Part shown: piece after piece, positions 22,209 to 33,480 of the stretch
Numbering within the stretch: the first letter of the stretch is position 1
Layout of the letters: each line of letters starts with the position of its first letter
Origin: Schistocephalus solidus
Lineage: Eukaryota; Platyhelminthes; Cestoda; Diphyllobothriidea; Diphyllobothriidae
DNA length: 64,000 nt
Assembly (NCBI GenBank): GCA_017591395.1
Contig: WEDG01000293.1
Span: 62,001 to 126,000, forward strand
Direction: 5' to 3'
The notes under the pieces: generated by a model
The model's database searches: none
The model's input: the letters and a program-made list of their open reading frames with translations, nothing else
Told to the model about the DNA's origin: nothing
Made by a program: the position numbers and the translations under genes

Positions 22209-23160
22209 CCATTTATTTATTTAGAATTTATATTTGGTTAGCACCGGCAAGGCACTGTCTAAACAAACATTAGTAACGAAATACATTTATGACAATATGT
22301 GCAGATAAAATGTACAAATACTTAATAATGTAAACAGAACTTGTCCTGCTAGGTCAACAGTTAGCGATGTTTTGAAATTAACGGTGAACTAGAAAAATAG
22401 GCAGTAAAAAAACTTCAACCTTAAAAATGGAGGCAGAGTTCAATAGGCCTTCATTTTCGAATAGAAGGTATGAGAAAAAACTGCTTAGGAAGATAAGGTT
22501 AGGTGGAAGAGTAGGGTAATAATGAAGTAGCAATTCAGAATGAGATAATGAAACGTCGAGATAATGCGTTCTTGATCACTTAGGCGTATGAAACAAAATC
22601 TCACGAAAATGCGTCAATGAACATGGTCCTCAGCATCATAGGATCCAGAATTGAATTCTGATGATGGTTAGTATTCAGTGAAACGGCAGAACTTTAGACT
22701 GTGGACCACGGAATGTGTACGTCTGAATGACTTCATCGTTTGGATGACTGGTGATATAAGGAGACATCACGGTTCATGGGGGACTCGAGGTAGCGAAAAT
22801 GTAGTTTCAAGAGAGTCACTTAAATTTCCCGATGGTCCTTTCTCCGAGTCATGGGGAAAGCTACTGGGAAAAGATGAGGAAAATAAAAGGTTAATAGAAT
22901 CAGTGTTAAGATAAATGTGCAGTCTTCGCTTGAATGCAGATAGACTAAGTTAACGACCTAATTTCAATTGGCAAGTTATTCCAAAGAAAACTATACCTAG
23001 AAGCAAAGAAGAGAGAGCGTTTACACGTGGAGGATGCAGAGGATGTTGCATTTTCAAATCTTTTCTTCCTCATATTATGCAAAACATTCCTAAAAATCCT
23101 ATTTTTAGGCCTTCTCCTATTTTCCAAAACCAATAAAATAGCCATCCTTTCCATGTAGAC
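22209..23160 (-). mobile_element. CR1-like LINE F, 3' end only
   Basis: The minus-strand reading from 23154 gives MERMAILLVLENRRRPKNRIF...SLFFASRYSFLWNNLPIEIRSLT, the closing segment of a LINE reverse transcriptase. About 700 bp of 3' UTR follow, ending in TTCTAAATAAATAAATGG at 22209. Everything upstream is missing, as in typical 5' truncation. Its truncated side meets LINE G1 head to head at about 23160-23200. Confidence 0.65.
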
Positions 23161-23199
23161 CGCAGCACGTTTTACTTTCCGTCCACTCCTCCCTGCAGT

Positions 23200-24378
23200 T
23201 TTCTTAACGCCACCATGTGCTCCTTTTTTATAAACACCAATGAGCGTATTCTGCGTCCACCAAATACGCTTAGCATAGTTTCACTCAATGAGAGATCAGT
23301 TGTGAATAAGATGACTGAGTTAAGAACTGAAGCTTTTGTGTTTGACCCAGATATTATGTGCATCACAGAATCTTGGGCGCATGCTCTAATTGCAGACTCG
23401 ATGCTCGCTTTAAATAATTTTAGTATATATCAACAGGACTGCGCGGAAAAACGTGGCGGTGGTTGTCTTCTATAAATTATATCATTTCTTATACATTCCT
23501 TCTGTCATATTAACATTTCTTCGTTTTCCGAACATATTTACATCGTTTTAGTCATTCTCCCGCACACTAAAAAACGAAAATTAACTGAGTCTATAGTCCT
23601 CCTTGTTGTTCTGGCAATGAAATCCAGCTCTGCGAACTCTTTTAAAAAGTTTAGCAGACTCTATTTGATGTCAAAATAATCTTAGGTGATTTTAATTTGC
23701 AGAAATCGACTGGCATACAAATAATTCTCCGTCAAAATTTGAGAAATTGGTGAACATGATTTACTTTTCAAACATTTTTTAATTAGTCAAATCAGTGATT
23801 AGAAAAGATAATTTTTTAGATTAAAGTTTTACGAAAGGCATTCACCCATTACTCATGAATTTCCAAAACGACCTTTTTACAAGTGATCACGCATTAACTC
23901 ATGGTTGTTTTCCAGTCTCCACTCCTGTAAAGCCAGAGGTACAACGCAACTACCTCGACTTTGCTCATGTTAACAAGGAACTATTAAATACTTATACAAG
24001 CACTCTAGATTAGTTCAGCATATTTTCAAATAATGATCCAAAGTTCTTCCACGATGTTCTTTCTTCCACGAAGTTCTTCCACAGAAGTGCTCCTTGAATT
24101 CATTCCGCGAATGACGCTTTAATCAAAGATTGTTTATTCCATAGTTCCACAATTTCTTCAAAACCGACTTAAAAAGTTATGAAAGCAGCTAAATTTTCTA
24201 TCCATTAGTTCCTTATCAGTTCACTAAAAGATCGCACAAATATTCGAATTAGCTTCAAATATGGGGCTCGCAATAAATAGATGTAGGGAGTCTCAAGCAT
24301 TTACCAGAAGTTCAATCTGACTATTGAACTATCTAGGCCTTACTTTCATCTTCTAGTATCATGGGGAATAGCAGCTTT
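23200..24378 (+). pseudogene. LINE G1, endonuclease part (left of A2 insertion)
   Basis: The opening frame (23215-23475) reads LSIVSLNERSVVNKMTELR, DPDIMCITESWAHAL and EKRGGGCLL, the start of an AP endonuclease with the catalytic Glu in ITESW. Later pieces include VKIILGDFNLQ (about 23670-23705) and RNYLDFAHVNKELLNTYTSTLD (about 23950-24010). It is broken by many stops. The last ~440 bp match G2 (32310-32720) closely. The copy is cut at 24387 by RTE-like element A2 and continues at 30460. Confidence 0.75.
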
Positions 24379-24387
24379 GACTGCAAT
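24379..24387. repeat. Left target-site duplication of A2 (GACTGCAAT)
   Basis: Identical to 30460-30468. The uninterrupted paralogue G2 reads TTGACAGCAATACACTGACT at 32713-32732, which is the empty site. Confidence 0.9.
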
Positions 24388-25965
24388 GCGACAGTTCAAA
24401 CGTCCTAGTCCGACGATGTCCACCGTATGCTCCATGGGAAAGTGGAGCAGGGACGGTGACTTGCGCGTGATTTAGTTTAAAGTGATAGTAGACTTGCGCG
24501 TGATTTAGTTTAAAGTGATAGTAGACTTGCGCTGAATCTACCGAACTCTTTCCTCCTCCCCCACCTGAGCCCGGTGTCAAGACAGAGTCAAGAAGACAAG
24601 AGGCGGGAGAGGACGCAGGTGGCTGGCGCGGCTGGGTCCCCCAAGTCCTAGCCGCCCCTAGGCGTGCCACCAAACCTCCCATGTTCGTCATTTGTTAGCG
24701 GAGCGCAACCCGAATAACGCATGCCGTGCCCTGATGTGGCCCCCGTGTTGGTCCAACGCATTTACCACGTGGCCCGTTTAAAGGACACGAGAGTTCGACC
24801 GTTTTAGTCCGACGATGTCCACCATATGCTCCATGGGAAAGTAAAGCAGGGACGGTGACTTGCGCGTGAATTAGTTTTAAGTGATAGTAGCCTTGCGCTG
24901 CAGCTACCGCACTCTCACCTCCTCCCCCACCTGAGCCCGGTGTCAAGACAGAGTCAAGAAGACCGGAGATGGGAGAGGGCGCAGGTGGCTGGCGCGGCCG
25001 GAGCCGCCCCTGGGCGTGCCACCACACCTGGCTTGGATCCCACGGAGTTGGAGTGCCATAAAGGCCACATTAAGAAGGAGCCATTGCACCCTGACTCTCA
25101 GTCCGCCAGTCATCCACTCCACACAAAACACACATCGGGCTGACCACGCAGTCCGAATTATCCCGTCAGTTGGCAACCTTCCAAGCCACGGCTTTTAGCA
25201 TCAGATTGTTTATAGTGAGAAAAATACGCTGAGCTCTCGACCTCACTCTTTCCCCCACCCCCACAATCAGACCACTGTCCGAGCCGGTCAGTTGTCTGAT
25301 GCGGAAGCGGGCGCAGCTGCTGATGACCTCGTCTACGTGTACTACGTACACGACCTGGCCCCGCAAACACAAGCACCAGGATTTCACACAACAGGGGGTT
25401 GAACAGCTTACACCTCACATGTGTGAGATAGCCAGAGGTCACGTTAAGAAGGAGCCATCGCAGCCTGACTCTCAGACCAACAGTCAGCCACTCCATACAA
25501 CACACATTGGACTAATTGCGAGGTCTGAGTGTAATTGTCAGTTATAGTGAGGAACATGCGCTGAGCTGTTGACCTCACTCTCTCCCTCACCTCCACCATC
25601 AGACACTGTCCGAGCCGGTCACTTGCCTGATGTGGGAGTGGGCGCATTGGCTGACGGATCGGCGTACCCGTCTTCGCGCGCCACAGCACGACCTGGCCCC
25701 CATAACGCACACACCAGGATTCACTAAACTCAGGGGATATGGAGCAGCCATCGCCGTCTGACTCCCAGTTCACTGGTCAGCCACTCGACACACACAGCAC
25801 ATACACTGAGCCGACGGCGTGGTCTGGTGGAAGCGTCAGATTGGCAGACTTCCCAGCCACGGTTTCTAGGAAACCGTGATATACTCTGGTAAATGGTGAT
25901 TGTGAGGTTGTTGTCGATGTATTGGTGTAGGTAGTGTGCACTGATGTAGCTTAGCTTCCGTTGGT
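24388..25965 (-). repeat. Modular 3' UTR of A2 with internal duplications
   Basis: A block from the 3' terminus (CCGACGATGTCCACC...GACTTGCGCG...CACCTGAGCCCGGTGTCAAGACAG) occurs twice, at about 24388-24670 and 24790-25020, but once in A3. A 33-bp unit is directly repeated at 24460-24492 and 24493-24525. A second module (CCTCACTCT...CACTGTCCGAGCCGGTCA) occurs at about 25240-25295 and 25580-25622, and an AAGGAGCCAT-GCAGCCTGACTCTCAG module recurs nearby. Open frames here are GC-rich chance frames. Confidence 0.7.
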
Positions 25966-26490
25966 TTACCGGAGGTTGTCGTGGAGGCGCATGTGTCCTA
26001 ATAGGCCCATGCGGTGTGTAAATGTGCGGGAGCAGTGAGGGCAGTGAAGGCGGGCGCGTCGACTGTATGTCGGAGCCCCAGGCAATGGTTCACCAGCCTC
26101 CGTGCGATGGATTCGCAGGTGACCGACCAGGCCGATGCGTGAGTTGAAGGTGCGGGCGCAGTGTGGGCAGGAGAAATCGGTAGAGGCTGAAAGGATGTCA
26201 TTCATGGTAGTGGGGGTGTCAGGGGCGCTAAGAATGGCAGGAGCGGAGGGTGTGCATGGTGTATCGGTGTTGTCGGCATTGTGGTGTATTCCGCTGTCAT
26301 GGATGCGTATGTGACCGAATAGGCCCTTGCGATGAGTGAATGCGCGAGGACAGTGAGGGCAGTGGAGGCGACGATCTCTGCTGTGTGATGGTGTTCCAGG
26401 CACTGGCTCACCGGTCTCTGTACGATGTATTCGCAAGTGACCGACCAGGCCGATGCGTGAGGTGAATGTGCTGTCGCATTGAGTACAGCT
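25966..26490 (-). pseudogene. C2H2 zinc-finger array of A2
   Basis: Four fingers of the form C-x2-C-x12-H-x3-H follow one another. The first is at about 26490-26430 ([21 protein letters not shown]), in a different frame from the RT and split from the rest. The others sit in the 156-codon frame 26436-25966: [42 protein letters not shown] and CPHCSRTFTHRMGLLGHMRLH. Linkers of the type HRTETGEPVPGTPSHSRDRR separate them. Related LINEs usually end in a single C..C.R.F..RIGL..H....C finger. That ancestral finger is also present just upstream (about 26775-26710), so the array looks like a tandem expansion of it. Nucleic-acid binding is likely; the role is inferred. Confidence 0.85.
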
Positions 26491-26699
26491 TAGGAGAGAT
26501 TCCTCATCGTTGATGATGGTTGTGGTAGTGAAGGCGAAGGTGGATGTGGTTGCGGTGATGGGGGTAACAGGCGATGAGTAGAGGGATGTGGTCTCTATGA
26601 TGGTGGGAGTAATGGAATTGATGACAGGAATGAGGGTGGGAGAGTCAGAAGGAGGGTTAGCAGAATTTGACGTATAAATTGGAATTGTCGGATTGTTGG

Positions 26700-28671
26700 T
26701 GCATTGCGTCCGAAGATGTCACACCAGGCCGATTCGCGCGCGGAATATGCGTTGACAGCGCGGGCATGTTGGCAGGGCCTGGGCATTGGCGGTGTTGGTC
26801 CGGGGCGCTGGTGACTTTCGTGCCGCTCTTTTGGCCTTGGCGGCGGCGATCCGGTTGGCCTCATAGATTGCTAAACCAGTCTTCACTGATCTTCTCCATG
26901 CCTGTCTATCCTGGGCCAGGTCCTCCCAGGTCGCCGAGTTGATCTGCAGTTGCTTCAGCGATTTCTTCAAAGTGTCCTTGTAGCGTCGTTTTTGACCTCC
27001 CTGCCGATGAGAACCCGTAGCGACATCTCCGTAGAAAAGTCATTTGGGTAGTCGCTCGTCGTCCATTCTTACCAGGTGGCCGCTCCATCGCAGTTGCACT
27101 TGCCTCAGCATGGCATGGATGCTGAGGATTCCGGTCCGCTCCAGGACTTCCGTGTCCCGGATCCTGTCTTGCCATCTCAGCTTCAGTATTCTGCGGAGGC
27201 AGCTGAGATGAAAGTGATTCAGCTTCCTGGCTTGGTTCGAGTAGACGGTCCAGGTTTCCGCTCCGTAAAGGAGTGTCGTCAAGACGACGGCCTTGTACAT
27301 CTTCAGTTTGGTGTTCAGGTGAATAACATGGCGAATCTACACGGAGGCCTGCAGCCGGCCGAAGGCCTGACTAGCTTTGGAGATCCGTTGGGCAACCTCG
27401 TCATTGATTCTTGTGTTGCGCGATATCGTGCTTCCTAGATAAGCGAAGTTTTCCACGTTTTTGAGTTGAGCACCGTTGACATTGATTCAAGCAGCATTGT
27501 ATTCCACGATGGGTGGCGGCTGGCGCATGACAACCGTTTTGGCTGTACTGATTGTTAATCCGAAATCGGCGCAGCCTTCGGCGAAGAGGTTCATGCTCCT
27601 TTGCATGTCCTCCTCCGTCACGGTGTTAAGGGCGCAGTCGTCCACGAAGAGCAAGTCATGGACTGTAGTCGTAGACAAGCGCGTTGGAGCCTGCATACGC
27701 CGACTGTTGAGAAGGTGCCCGTCAGTTCTGTAGGCGATGCGGATACCAGGCTGCTCATCACGGTAGGCGTCCATCAGCATAGCCGAGAACATGAGACTGA
27801 AGAGGTTGGGGGGCAGGACGCAGCCCTGCTTCACTCCGTTGGTCACTGCGAATGCTTCGGATACCGTCCCGTTGTCAGTGACGCGCGCCGTCATCCCGTC
27901 ATGAAGCTGACGCACCATGTACGTGAACCGCTCAGGACAACCAAATTTCTGCATGACTTTCCACAGTCCGTCACGATTCACCATGTCAAAGGCTTTCGTT
28001 AGATCCACGAAGGTAGTGTATAGGTGAGTTCGCATCTCCTGACACTTCTCTTGTAGCTGGCGGGCGGCAAAAATCATATCGGTTGTTCCGCGGTGTCGGC
28101 GGAAGCCATATTGGCTTTCTGGGAGCAGGCCCTGCTCTAGGTGACCGTTAAGACGATTGAGAAGGATACGGGCGAAGATCTTCCCGGCGATGTTGAGCAA
28201 CGAGATGCCTCTGTGAGTATCACAGAGTTGCCGGTTCCCCTTCCGTTTGTAGAGATGGACGATGGTCGCGTCTTTGAAATCCTGAGGAACTTGTCCTTGG
28301 CGCCCCATCTCCTGGAAGAGTGTTGTGAGTTCTGCCATCAGCCGGGGCCCACCGTGCTTGTAGACTTCCGGTGGGATTGCGTCCGATCCCGGTGCTTTAC
28401 CGCTGGAAATCTGCTGCACGGCCCGGATGTTTGCTGGTAGGGAAGGCGGCAGATCCAGGTCATTGTTCGTGTCCACGTGAGGGAGCCGGTCAATGGCAGC
28501 ATCGGAGATGGCTGATGAACAATTAAGGACATTTATAAAGTGCTCGGCCCAGCGCTTCAGAATTTGCGATTTCTCTGTTAGCAGTGTTGTGCCGTCAGAG
28601 CTGAGCAGCGGTGCGGACCCCTTGATACACGGGCCGTAGATGGCCTTGATGGCTTTGAAAAAGTTTTTCAT
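26700..28671 (-). pseudogene. Reverse transcriptase of A2
   Basis: The 394-codon frame 28671-27487 covers most of the RT: KNFFKAIKAIYGP, SSGKAPGSDAIPPEVYKHGG, IVHLYKRKGNRQLCD, GLLPESQYGFRRHRGTTDMIF, TTFVDLTKAFDMVNRDGLW, VTNGVKQGCVLPPNLFSLMF and LLFVDDCALNT. The catalytic FADD is FVDD (A3 keeps FADD). The thumb region continues in 27300-27040 ([48 protein letters not shown]) and 26970-26719 ([21 protein letters not shown]...[15 protein letters not shown]). At least three frameshifts separate these parts. Confidence 0.9.
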
Positions 28672-28716
28672 TTCATTGCGGTCCGCATACCCCTGGATTT
28701 TCTTCAGCCTTTCGGA

Positions 28717-29998
28717 TCATCCAGGCATCCTGCATCTCCCGCAGCCATTGTTGTACAAGGTGCCAGCATCTGAGGAAGGCTGCTTTGGTGGCGTCAGTCC
28801 AAAGGTCCATATAGGCTTTGTGTAGTCCATTCTTCTCCGCTTGTAAGCTGCTGATGTCGGCGTCATTAACGTCAAACTAGTCCTGGTGTCGACGGCATGC
28901 GCGTCCGAGAACATCGAGGGCGGTGGACTGGATGCCATTTCGCAGTTGACACCATCGTGTCTCCACGGTAGCTTTATCATCTGGAGCATGCAGGTCCTCC
29001 AGTTTCCGGTTATTTGGTTGCTGAACTCAAAACAGTGAGCAGGCAAATTTAATAAAAGAGTATTTAACTTACATGGTGGCCTCTTACCTTGGGGCCTTCG
29101 TTGGGGTTGCAGTCGGAGCCTCGTCTGGGAGATGACGAGGCGGTGATCTGTCCAACCATCGGCATCGCGGATCGCCTTGGTTACCAGCACGTCCTGTCGA
29201 TCTCGCCTCCGGACGAGAACATAGTCCAGCAGATACCAGCACCGCGAACGAGGGTGCATCCACGTGGCCGTCTCCCGCGTCGGAAGGCGGAAGAAGGTGA
29301 TGGTCAGCAGAAGACGGTGTTCCGCACACGTGCGCAGAAGAAGCAGGCCGTTATTGTTACAGCTACCGAGACCGTGGGGACCCAGCACTCCCTGCCAGGC
29401 AGCGTGGTCCGTCCCGACGCGGGCATTGAAGTCACCAAGGACAATTAAATTGTCCTCTTTCGGCACAGTCGCCAGCAAGGCGTGCAGGTCCTCGTTGAAT
29501 TTGTCCTTATCCAAATCAGAGCTCGTCATTGGGGGGAGCGTAGGCGCTGATGATGGTGGCGAACTGGTCTTCCCGAAGAGACAGGCGGAGGGTCATCAGG
29601 CGATCATTGATACCCTGCGACAGACAGGGCAGACGTCGCACGATGTCGTTACGGATGGCAAAGGCAACACCAGCGTCGCGTCGCTCTGTCTTTGACCGGA
29701 CGCTCTAGAAGAATGTGTAGCCGGCCCCCACCTCTTCCAGCTGACCCTGCTCAGAGAATCGGGTCTCGCTGAGAGCAGCAACGCCCACCTTGTAGCGCGC
29801 CATTTCCCGAGCGACTAGCGCCGTCCTCCGTTCCGGCCGGTTGCTCCTAGGATTGTCTAAAAGGGAACGAACATTCCAGGCTGCTAGTGTGGCGAGGGGG
29901 ATGGGGACGGGGGGTATAGTTGTTTGTTTGAGTTTTACGACCACGTAGTTCGTGATCTGCGAGCCGCAGCCGGCTGCAGAAGACGTGAGACCCAGCAT
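28717..29998 (-). pseudogene. AP endonuclease of A2 and spacer to RT
   Basis: It starts at a real ATG (29998) with MLGLTSSAAG, then LAAWNVRSLLDNPRSNRPER and [12 protein letters not shown] (catalytic Glu), ending at a stop near 29705. After a shift it resumes with [12 protein letters not shown] and, in 29529-28717, [19 protein letters not shown] (Asp), RDRQDVLVTKAIRDADGWTDHRLVISQTRL (His), and the spacer with KLNTLLLNLPAHCFEFSNQIT. All three catalytic residues are readable, but two frameshifts and a stop break the domain. The ATG here is lost from frame in A3, which carries a palindromic insertion. Confidence 0.85.
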
Positions 29999-30459
29999 TT
30001 GTTTAGGGCATATTTTCTAGCCCCTTCCTCCGCGAGGAGGCAAGCAGTGCTATCCCAAAATTAGGGCTGCTCGGACATCCCAGACGGCTGCCGAACACCA
30101 CTATGGGTCACGGATTTGTTTTAGTGGGAGAACGACCCGAGTTATTCTGGGCCGCCTACGGGTTGCTGTCGCCCCCACCGTACGACTTTTTGAGGGGGGG
30201 GAGGTTGGAAGTTCGGGAGTCAGACATACCGGGTGTGGAGGGACACATAACACCGGAGACCCTCACCTGGGTTAGCCCGCCGGTCGTGACGGTTGCCCGG
30301 GGTGTGGCCACTGGGAAGAACCCAACTTCGAGGAGCCACAGGTGAGAGTTGGGTACCAGTTAGAGGCGGCCACAGGAGCATTCACCACCTGTACGAGACA
30401 AATGGAGCGACCAAATGCAAGCTGTGTGGTGCTGCCCCTAACTAGTACCCCTACACCCC
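29999..30459 (-). promoter_or_regulatory. 5' UTR of A2 (presumed promoter)
   Basis: About 460 bp shared with A1 (1-600) and A3 (38822-39399). LINE 5' UTRs commonly carry an internal promoter; no element of it is identified. The sense strand starts GGGGTGTAGGGGTACTAG. Confidence 0.55.
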
Positions 30460-30468
30460 GACTGCAAT
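30460..30468. repeat. Right target-site duplication of A2 (GACTGCAAT)
   Basis: Pairs with 24379-24387. Confidence 0.9.
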
Positions 30469-31040
30469 ACACTGACTTTATCGCACAAAATTGCCGGATC
30501 CTCTGTTTGCGACTCATGATCAACCTTTCGTAAATTTCGATACTTTGCATGTGATAATGCCCTTATTCCTCATGAAACATTTTTTTGTTTTATAATTTAA
30601 TGTTTTTTTAATGTTTTATTTGAGCACCCGAAAGGGCATTGTCATTGGATCCCCGTATAAGAAGCCACAAATTTCTAACTTCCTTACCGAGAGGCGAAGA
30701 AAACTAAAAAAACAACTGCATGATCCCTCGGTCAGTTATTTATCAGCGCTCAGACGAATCTGAGAAATTCAAGACCTAGTTTAAAAAATGCAAACAAAGA
30801 GTAACATAGCAGCTGAATGCCAGGCAATAGAGTTCTCCGAAAAAAACAGCCCAGATCTTTCGGAAATAAATGGATAATAATCGGAAATCAGGTTCCCAAA
30901 TCATGATTGATGACTCAGGGCAAGTAATAATGGATGACAACCAAAAAGCAAATTAAGTTAACAAGTATTTTTCAGCCGAATATTCAGTTGAGGAAGAGCC
31001 GACACGACAGACATTGACCCTCAATAATAATCGAAAACCA
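30469..31040 (+). pseudogene. LINE G1 continued / LINE linker region right of A2
   Basis: The first ~115 bp (ACACTGACT...CCTCATGAAACAT) match G2 at 32725-32847, so this is the other half of the LINE split by A2. Beyond that a plus-strand reading gives SQIMIDDSGQVIMDDNQKAN and VNKYFSAEYSVEEEP near 30900-31010, the segment usually found between the endonuclease and RT of CR1-like LINEs. A ~50-bp piece is repeated at about 31025-31072. It may belong to G or to another LINE fragment. Confidence 0.55.
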
Positions 31041-31089
31041 GGTCCCAAAACCATGACTGATGACTCAGGGCAACAACTATCTGTACTCT

Positions 31090-32305
31090 GAAAGACAAAA
31101 ATCTCTTGATCCAATGGAAAATGTTTCCTTGGATTCCTAAGTCTCACACCTGCAAAAGAAGCCTGTATGGTGCGCCATCAAAGGCCTTCTTGAACTCAAA
31201 AATATGACACCTACTGGATAACCCTTATCTGTGGCCTTTGTCCATTCCTCGTGCGACTGAAGGGCACTCGTGAGACAGGAATGTCCTGGACGAAAGCCGT
31301 GTTGGACATCGAATACGATTTGGTTGTTTTCCAGATAGCGCATTAAATGCCTCTTTATAATACGTTCCATTATTTATACACTATGCAAATTAAACTGACA
31401 GGGCTGTAATTTTCACAGTCCAGTCGTGAACCTCCCTTATAGATTGGGGCGATGATTGCACACTTCCATTTAAAGGAATTTTGTAATATTATGGACAGAG
31501 ACTCGCACAGTTCGTCAGAAAATTTTCGAAGTGCTAATGCAGGAATTTTTATCCGGCACAGGTGACTTGGCAGGCTTTATAACGAGTAATTTTGCCCTAA
31601 CTATGATAAATGAAACGTCTAGGCCCTCTGTTGTGGATGAGGGGGATGTGGAGGAGGATGGGAAAGGTGGGGTAAACATTGGTCGACAAACGAGTGCAAT
31701 AGCAGCAATAGTATTAGGCTCTCGGGTGAAGATGGTCTGAAGGAATTTGGAAAGAAGGGATGCTTTAACCTGGTCGTCGGTCTCCAGTTTTCCGTCTGCA
31801 GAACGAAGGGGAGGAATCATTTCCTAAGTTCTCTTTGTACTCCACATGTAACAATATAGCATTTTGGGGTGTTCCAACGATTTTTCAGTATGTTCAGTTT
31901 GAACTTCCTTCTCATTTTAGTAGCCTCACTTTTATTAACGTTACGTTGCTGCTTATATTCCTGCAAGTGATCATTGCAGCCGTTTCATCTGTAACGCCTT
32001 CAGAAGCGATTTCTTTTTTTGAAAGAGGCCTGCAAGTTTGAGTTTATCCACTTTTGGCTGTTTGTGATGACCTTTTTTCTGAGAGACCAGTTGAGGTAGA
32101 CAATCCTTTCCAATAACGGGCTGAAAATCATCCAATCATTATTGGTTCCAACACGTAGTTCTGTTTCCCAGGATATCGCTGACATTTGTCTTCTCATAAG
32201 TGAGTAATCCCCTTCCAAATTTTTCTTTCTCAAGTAAGGGGAAAAATTTGGTTTGAAAAACCGTGAGTACTTAAAGTACAGCGTAAAGTGATTGCTGGAC
32301 CCTAA
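31090..32305 (-). pseudogene. CR1-like LINE C2, linker and RT start, decayed
   Basis: The minus strand reads (in pieces) KWINSNLQASFKKRNRF (about 32040), a Lys-rich stretch, FTREPNTIAAIALVCRPMFTP (about 31700), SSSTSPSSTT, then AKSPVPDKN, APIYKGGSRLDCENYSPVSL (about 31400-31450) and MERIIKRHLMRYLENNQIVF with HGFRPGHSCLTSALQSHEEW (31370-31240). It matches C1 (14461-15100) over the same segment. The RT beyond AFD is missing, so the element is cut on its 3' side near 31090. Its upstream end meets G2 at about 32305. Confidence 0.75.
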
Positions 32306-32309
32306 TGGC

Positions 32310-33167
32310 CAGAGGTAAAACGCAACTACCTCGACTTTGCTCATGTTAACAAGGAACTATTAAATACTTATACAAGCACTCTAGATTAGTTCAGCATATT
32401 TTCCAATAATGATCCAAAGTTCTTCCACCAGGGTATCCTTGACTTCTTTCCACGAATGACGCTTAAATCAAAGGTTGTTTATTCCATAGTCCCACACGTT
32501 CTTCAAAACCGACTTAAAAAGTTATGAAAGCAGCTAAATTTTCTATCCATTAGTTCCTTATCAGTTCACGTAAAGATCGCACAAATATTCGAATTAGTTT
32601 CAAATATGGGGCTCGCAGGAAATAGATGTAGGGAATCTCTAGCAGTTACCAGAAGTCCAATCTGACGATTGAACTATCTAGGCCTCACTTGCATCTTCTA
32701 TTGTCATCGGAAATAGCAGCCTTGACAGCAATACACTGACTTAATCGCACACAATTGCCGGATCTTCCGTTTGCGACTGATGATCAACCTTTCGTAAATT
32801 TCGACACTTTGCATGTGATAATGCCCTTATTCCTCATGAAGCATTTTTTCTCCTGCGTCTATTTGGAAATCGGGGGTTCCCTAAACTCTTCTCCCACTTT
32901 ATGGGAGTTTCTTTCCCTGCTTCGTTCTAACTTTATATTTTTTCGAAAAAACTATTAATGATTATTTTAAAACCACGAATCACTGGTGGATGTGAAACAT
33001 ACTGCTTACTCTGCACATCAATATATCCAAATTTTAAATTCTGTTGTATATTTGGCCACACACAGAGCACCAATCTACCTATTAACATTATTTTTAGCTT
33101 AGCGCTAGCTCTGTTTGGGTTAGTGCCCTCTGAGCGCTTAAAATAAAAACAATTTGTTTATTTATTT
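32310..33167 (+). mobile_element. LINE G2, uninterrupted paralogue of G1
   Basis: GCCAGAGGTA...CTCGACTTTGCTCATG starts a match of ~410 bp to G1 (23927-24378) with a few percent differences, continuing into the sequence found at 30469-30590. It therefore shows the pre-insertion state of the A2 target. The last part has no clear RT motifs. The 3' end is GAGCGCTTAAAATAAAAAC...TTTATTTATTTACG near 33167. It is 5' truncated and non-coding throughout. Confidence 0.75.
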
Positions 33168-33174
33168 ACGAATA

Positions 33175-33480
33175 TGGGATGGTTAAGACGTTGCACTTGT
33201 TGATTGTTTGAGGGCCCGCATACTATGACTCGAGCAGTTCATGGCTCACGCGGTTATCACCTCTAGTGAGAATTTCGAGTTTGTCAAATTTTAAATATGT
33301 GGCTGGGTCCCGTAGAAGGTGCCGTGACTTGGAAGTTGGAGACGTTCCTCCTAACTGCTTCTGAGTGCTCGACCATTCGCGCTTGGAGCATTCCTCCCTT
33401 CGCTTCGACATAGTTGCTTTGTCCAAAACTGCATCCGACTCAATAAATGCTCCCAGATATTTCGTGCCGAGGCAGTGCGT
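33175..33480 (-). pseudogene. Penelope-like element C-terminal fragment (GIY-YIG tail)
   Basis: The minus-strand frame 33426-33223 reads SRHLLRDPATYLKFDKLEILTRGDNRVSHELLES, then a TAG, then YAGPQTINKCNVLTIPYS in the same frame. The pattern H....G....F....IL.R.DNR..RELLESW...GPQ.INK.N.L..PYS is how the GIY-YIG endonuclease tail of Penelope-like retroelements ends; here the Trp codon of ESW has become a stop. The GIY and YIG motifs themselves are not visible upstream, so only the tail is present. The family call rests on remembered pattern. Confidence 0.5.

Larger units (their letters stand above)
24388..30459 (-). mobile_element. RTE-like LINE copy A2, full length (6072 bp), with zinc fingers
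   Basis: It is bounded to the base by a 9-bp duplication, GACTGCAAT. On the minus strand it holds a 5' UTR (30459-29999), AP endonuclease (29998 to about 29150), reverse transcriptase (about 28671-27040), C-terminal CCHC-like finger (about 26775-26710) and C2H2 array (26490-25966), then a long modular 3' UTR (25965-24388). The RT type (GKAPGSDAIPPEVYKHGG, HLYKRKGNRQLCD.HRGIS, TKAFD, VKQGCVLPPNLFS) fits RTE-like elements; the exact clade is uncertain. Frameshifts, stops and an FVDD in place of FADD show it is dead. Confidence 0.9.

Noticed and set aside
24695..25205. Several GC-rich frames around 24690-25200
   Set aside because: They fall in the modular 3' UTR of A2, where both strands are open by composition.
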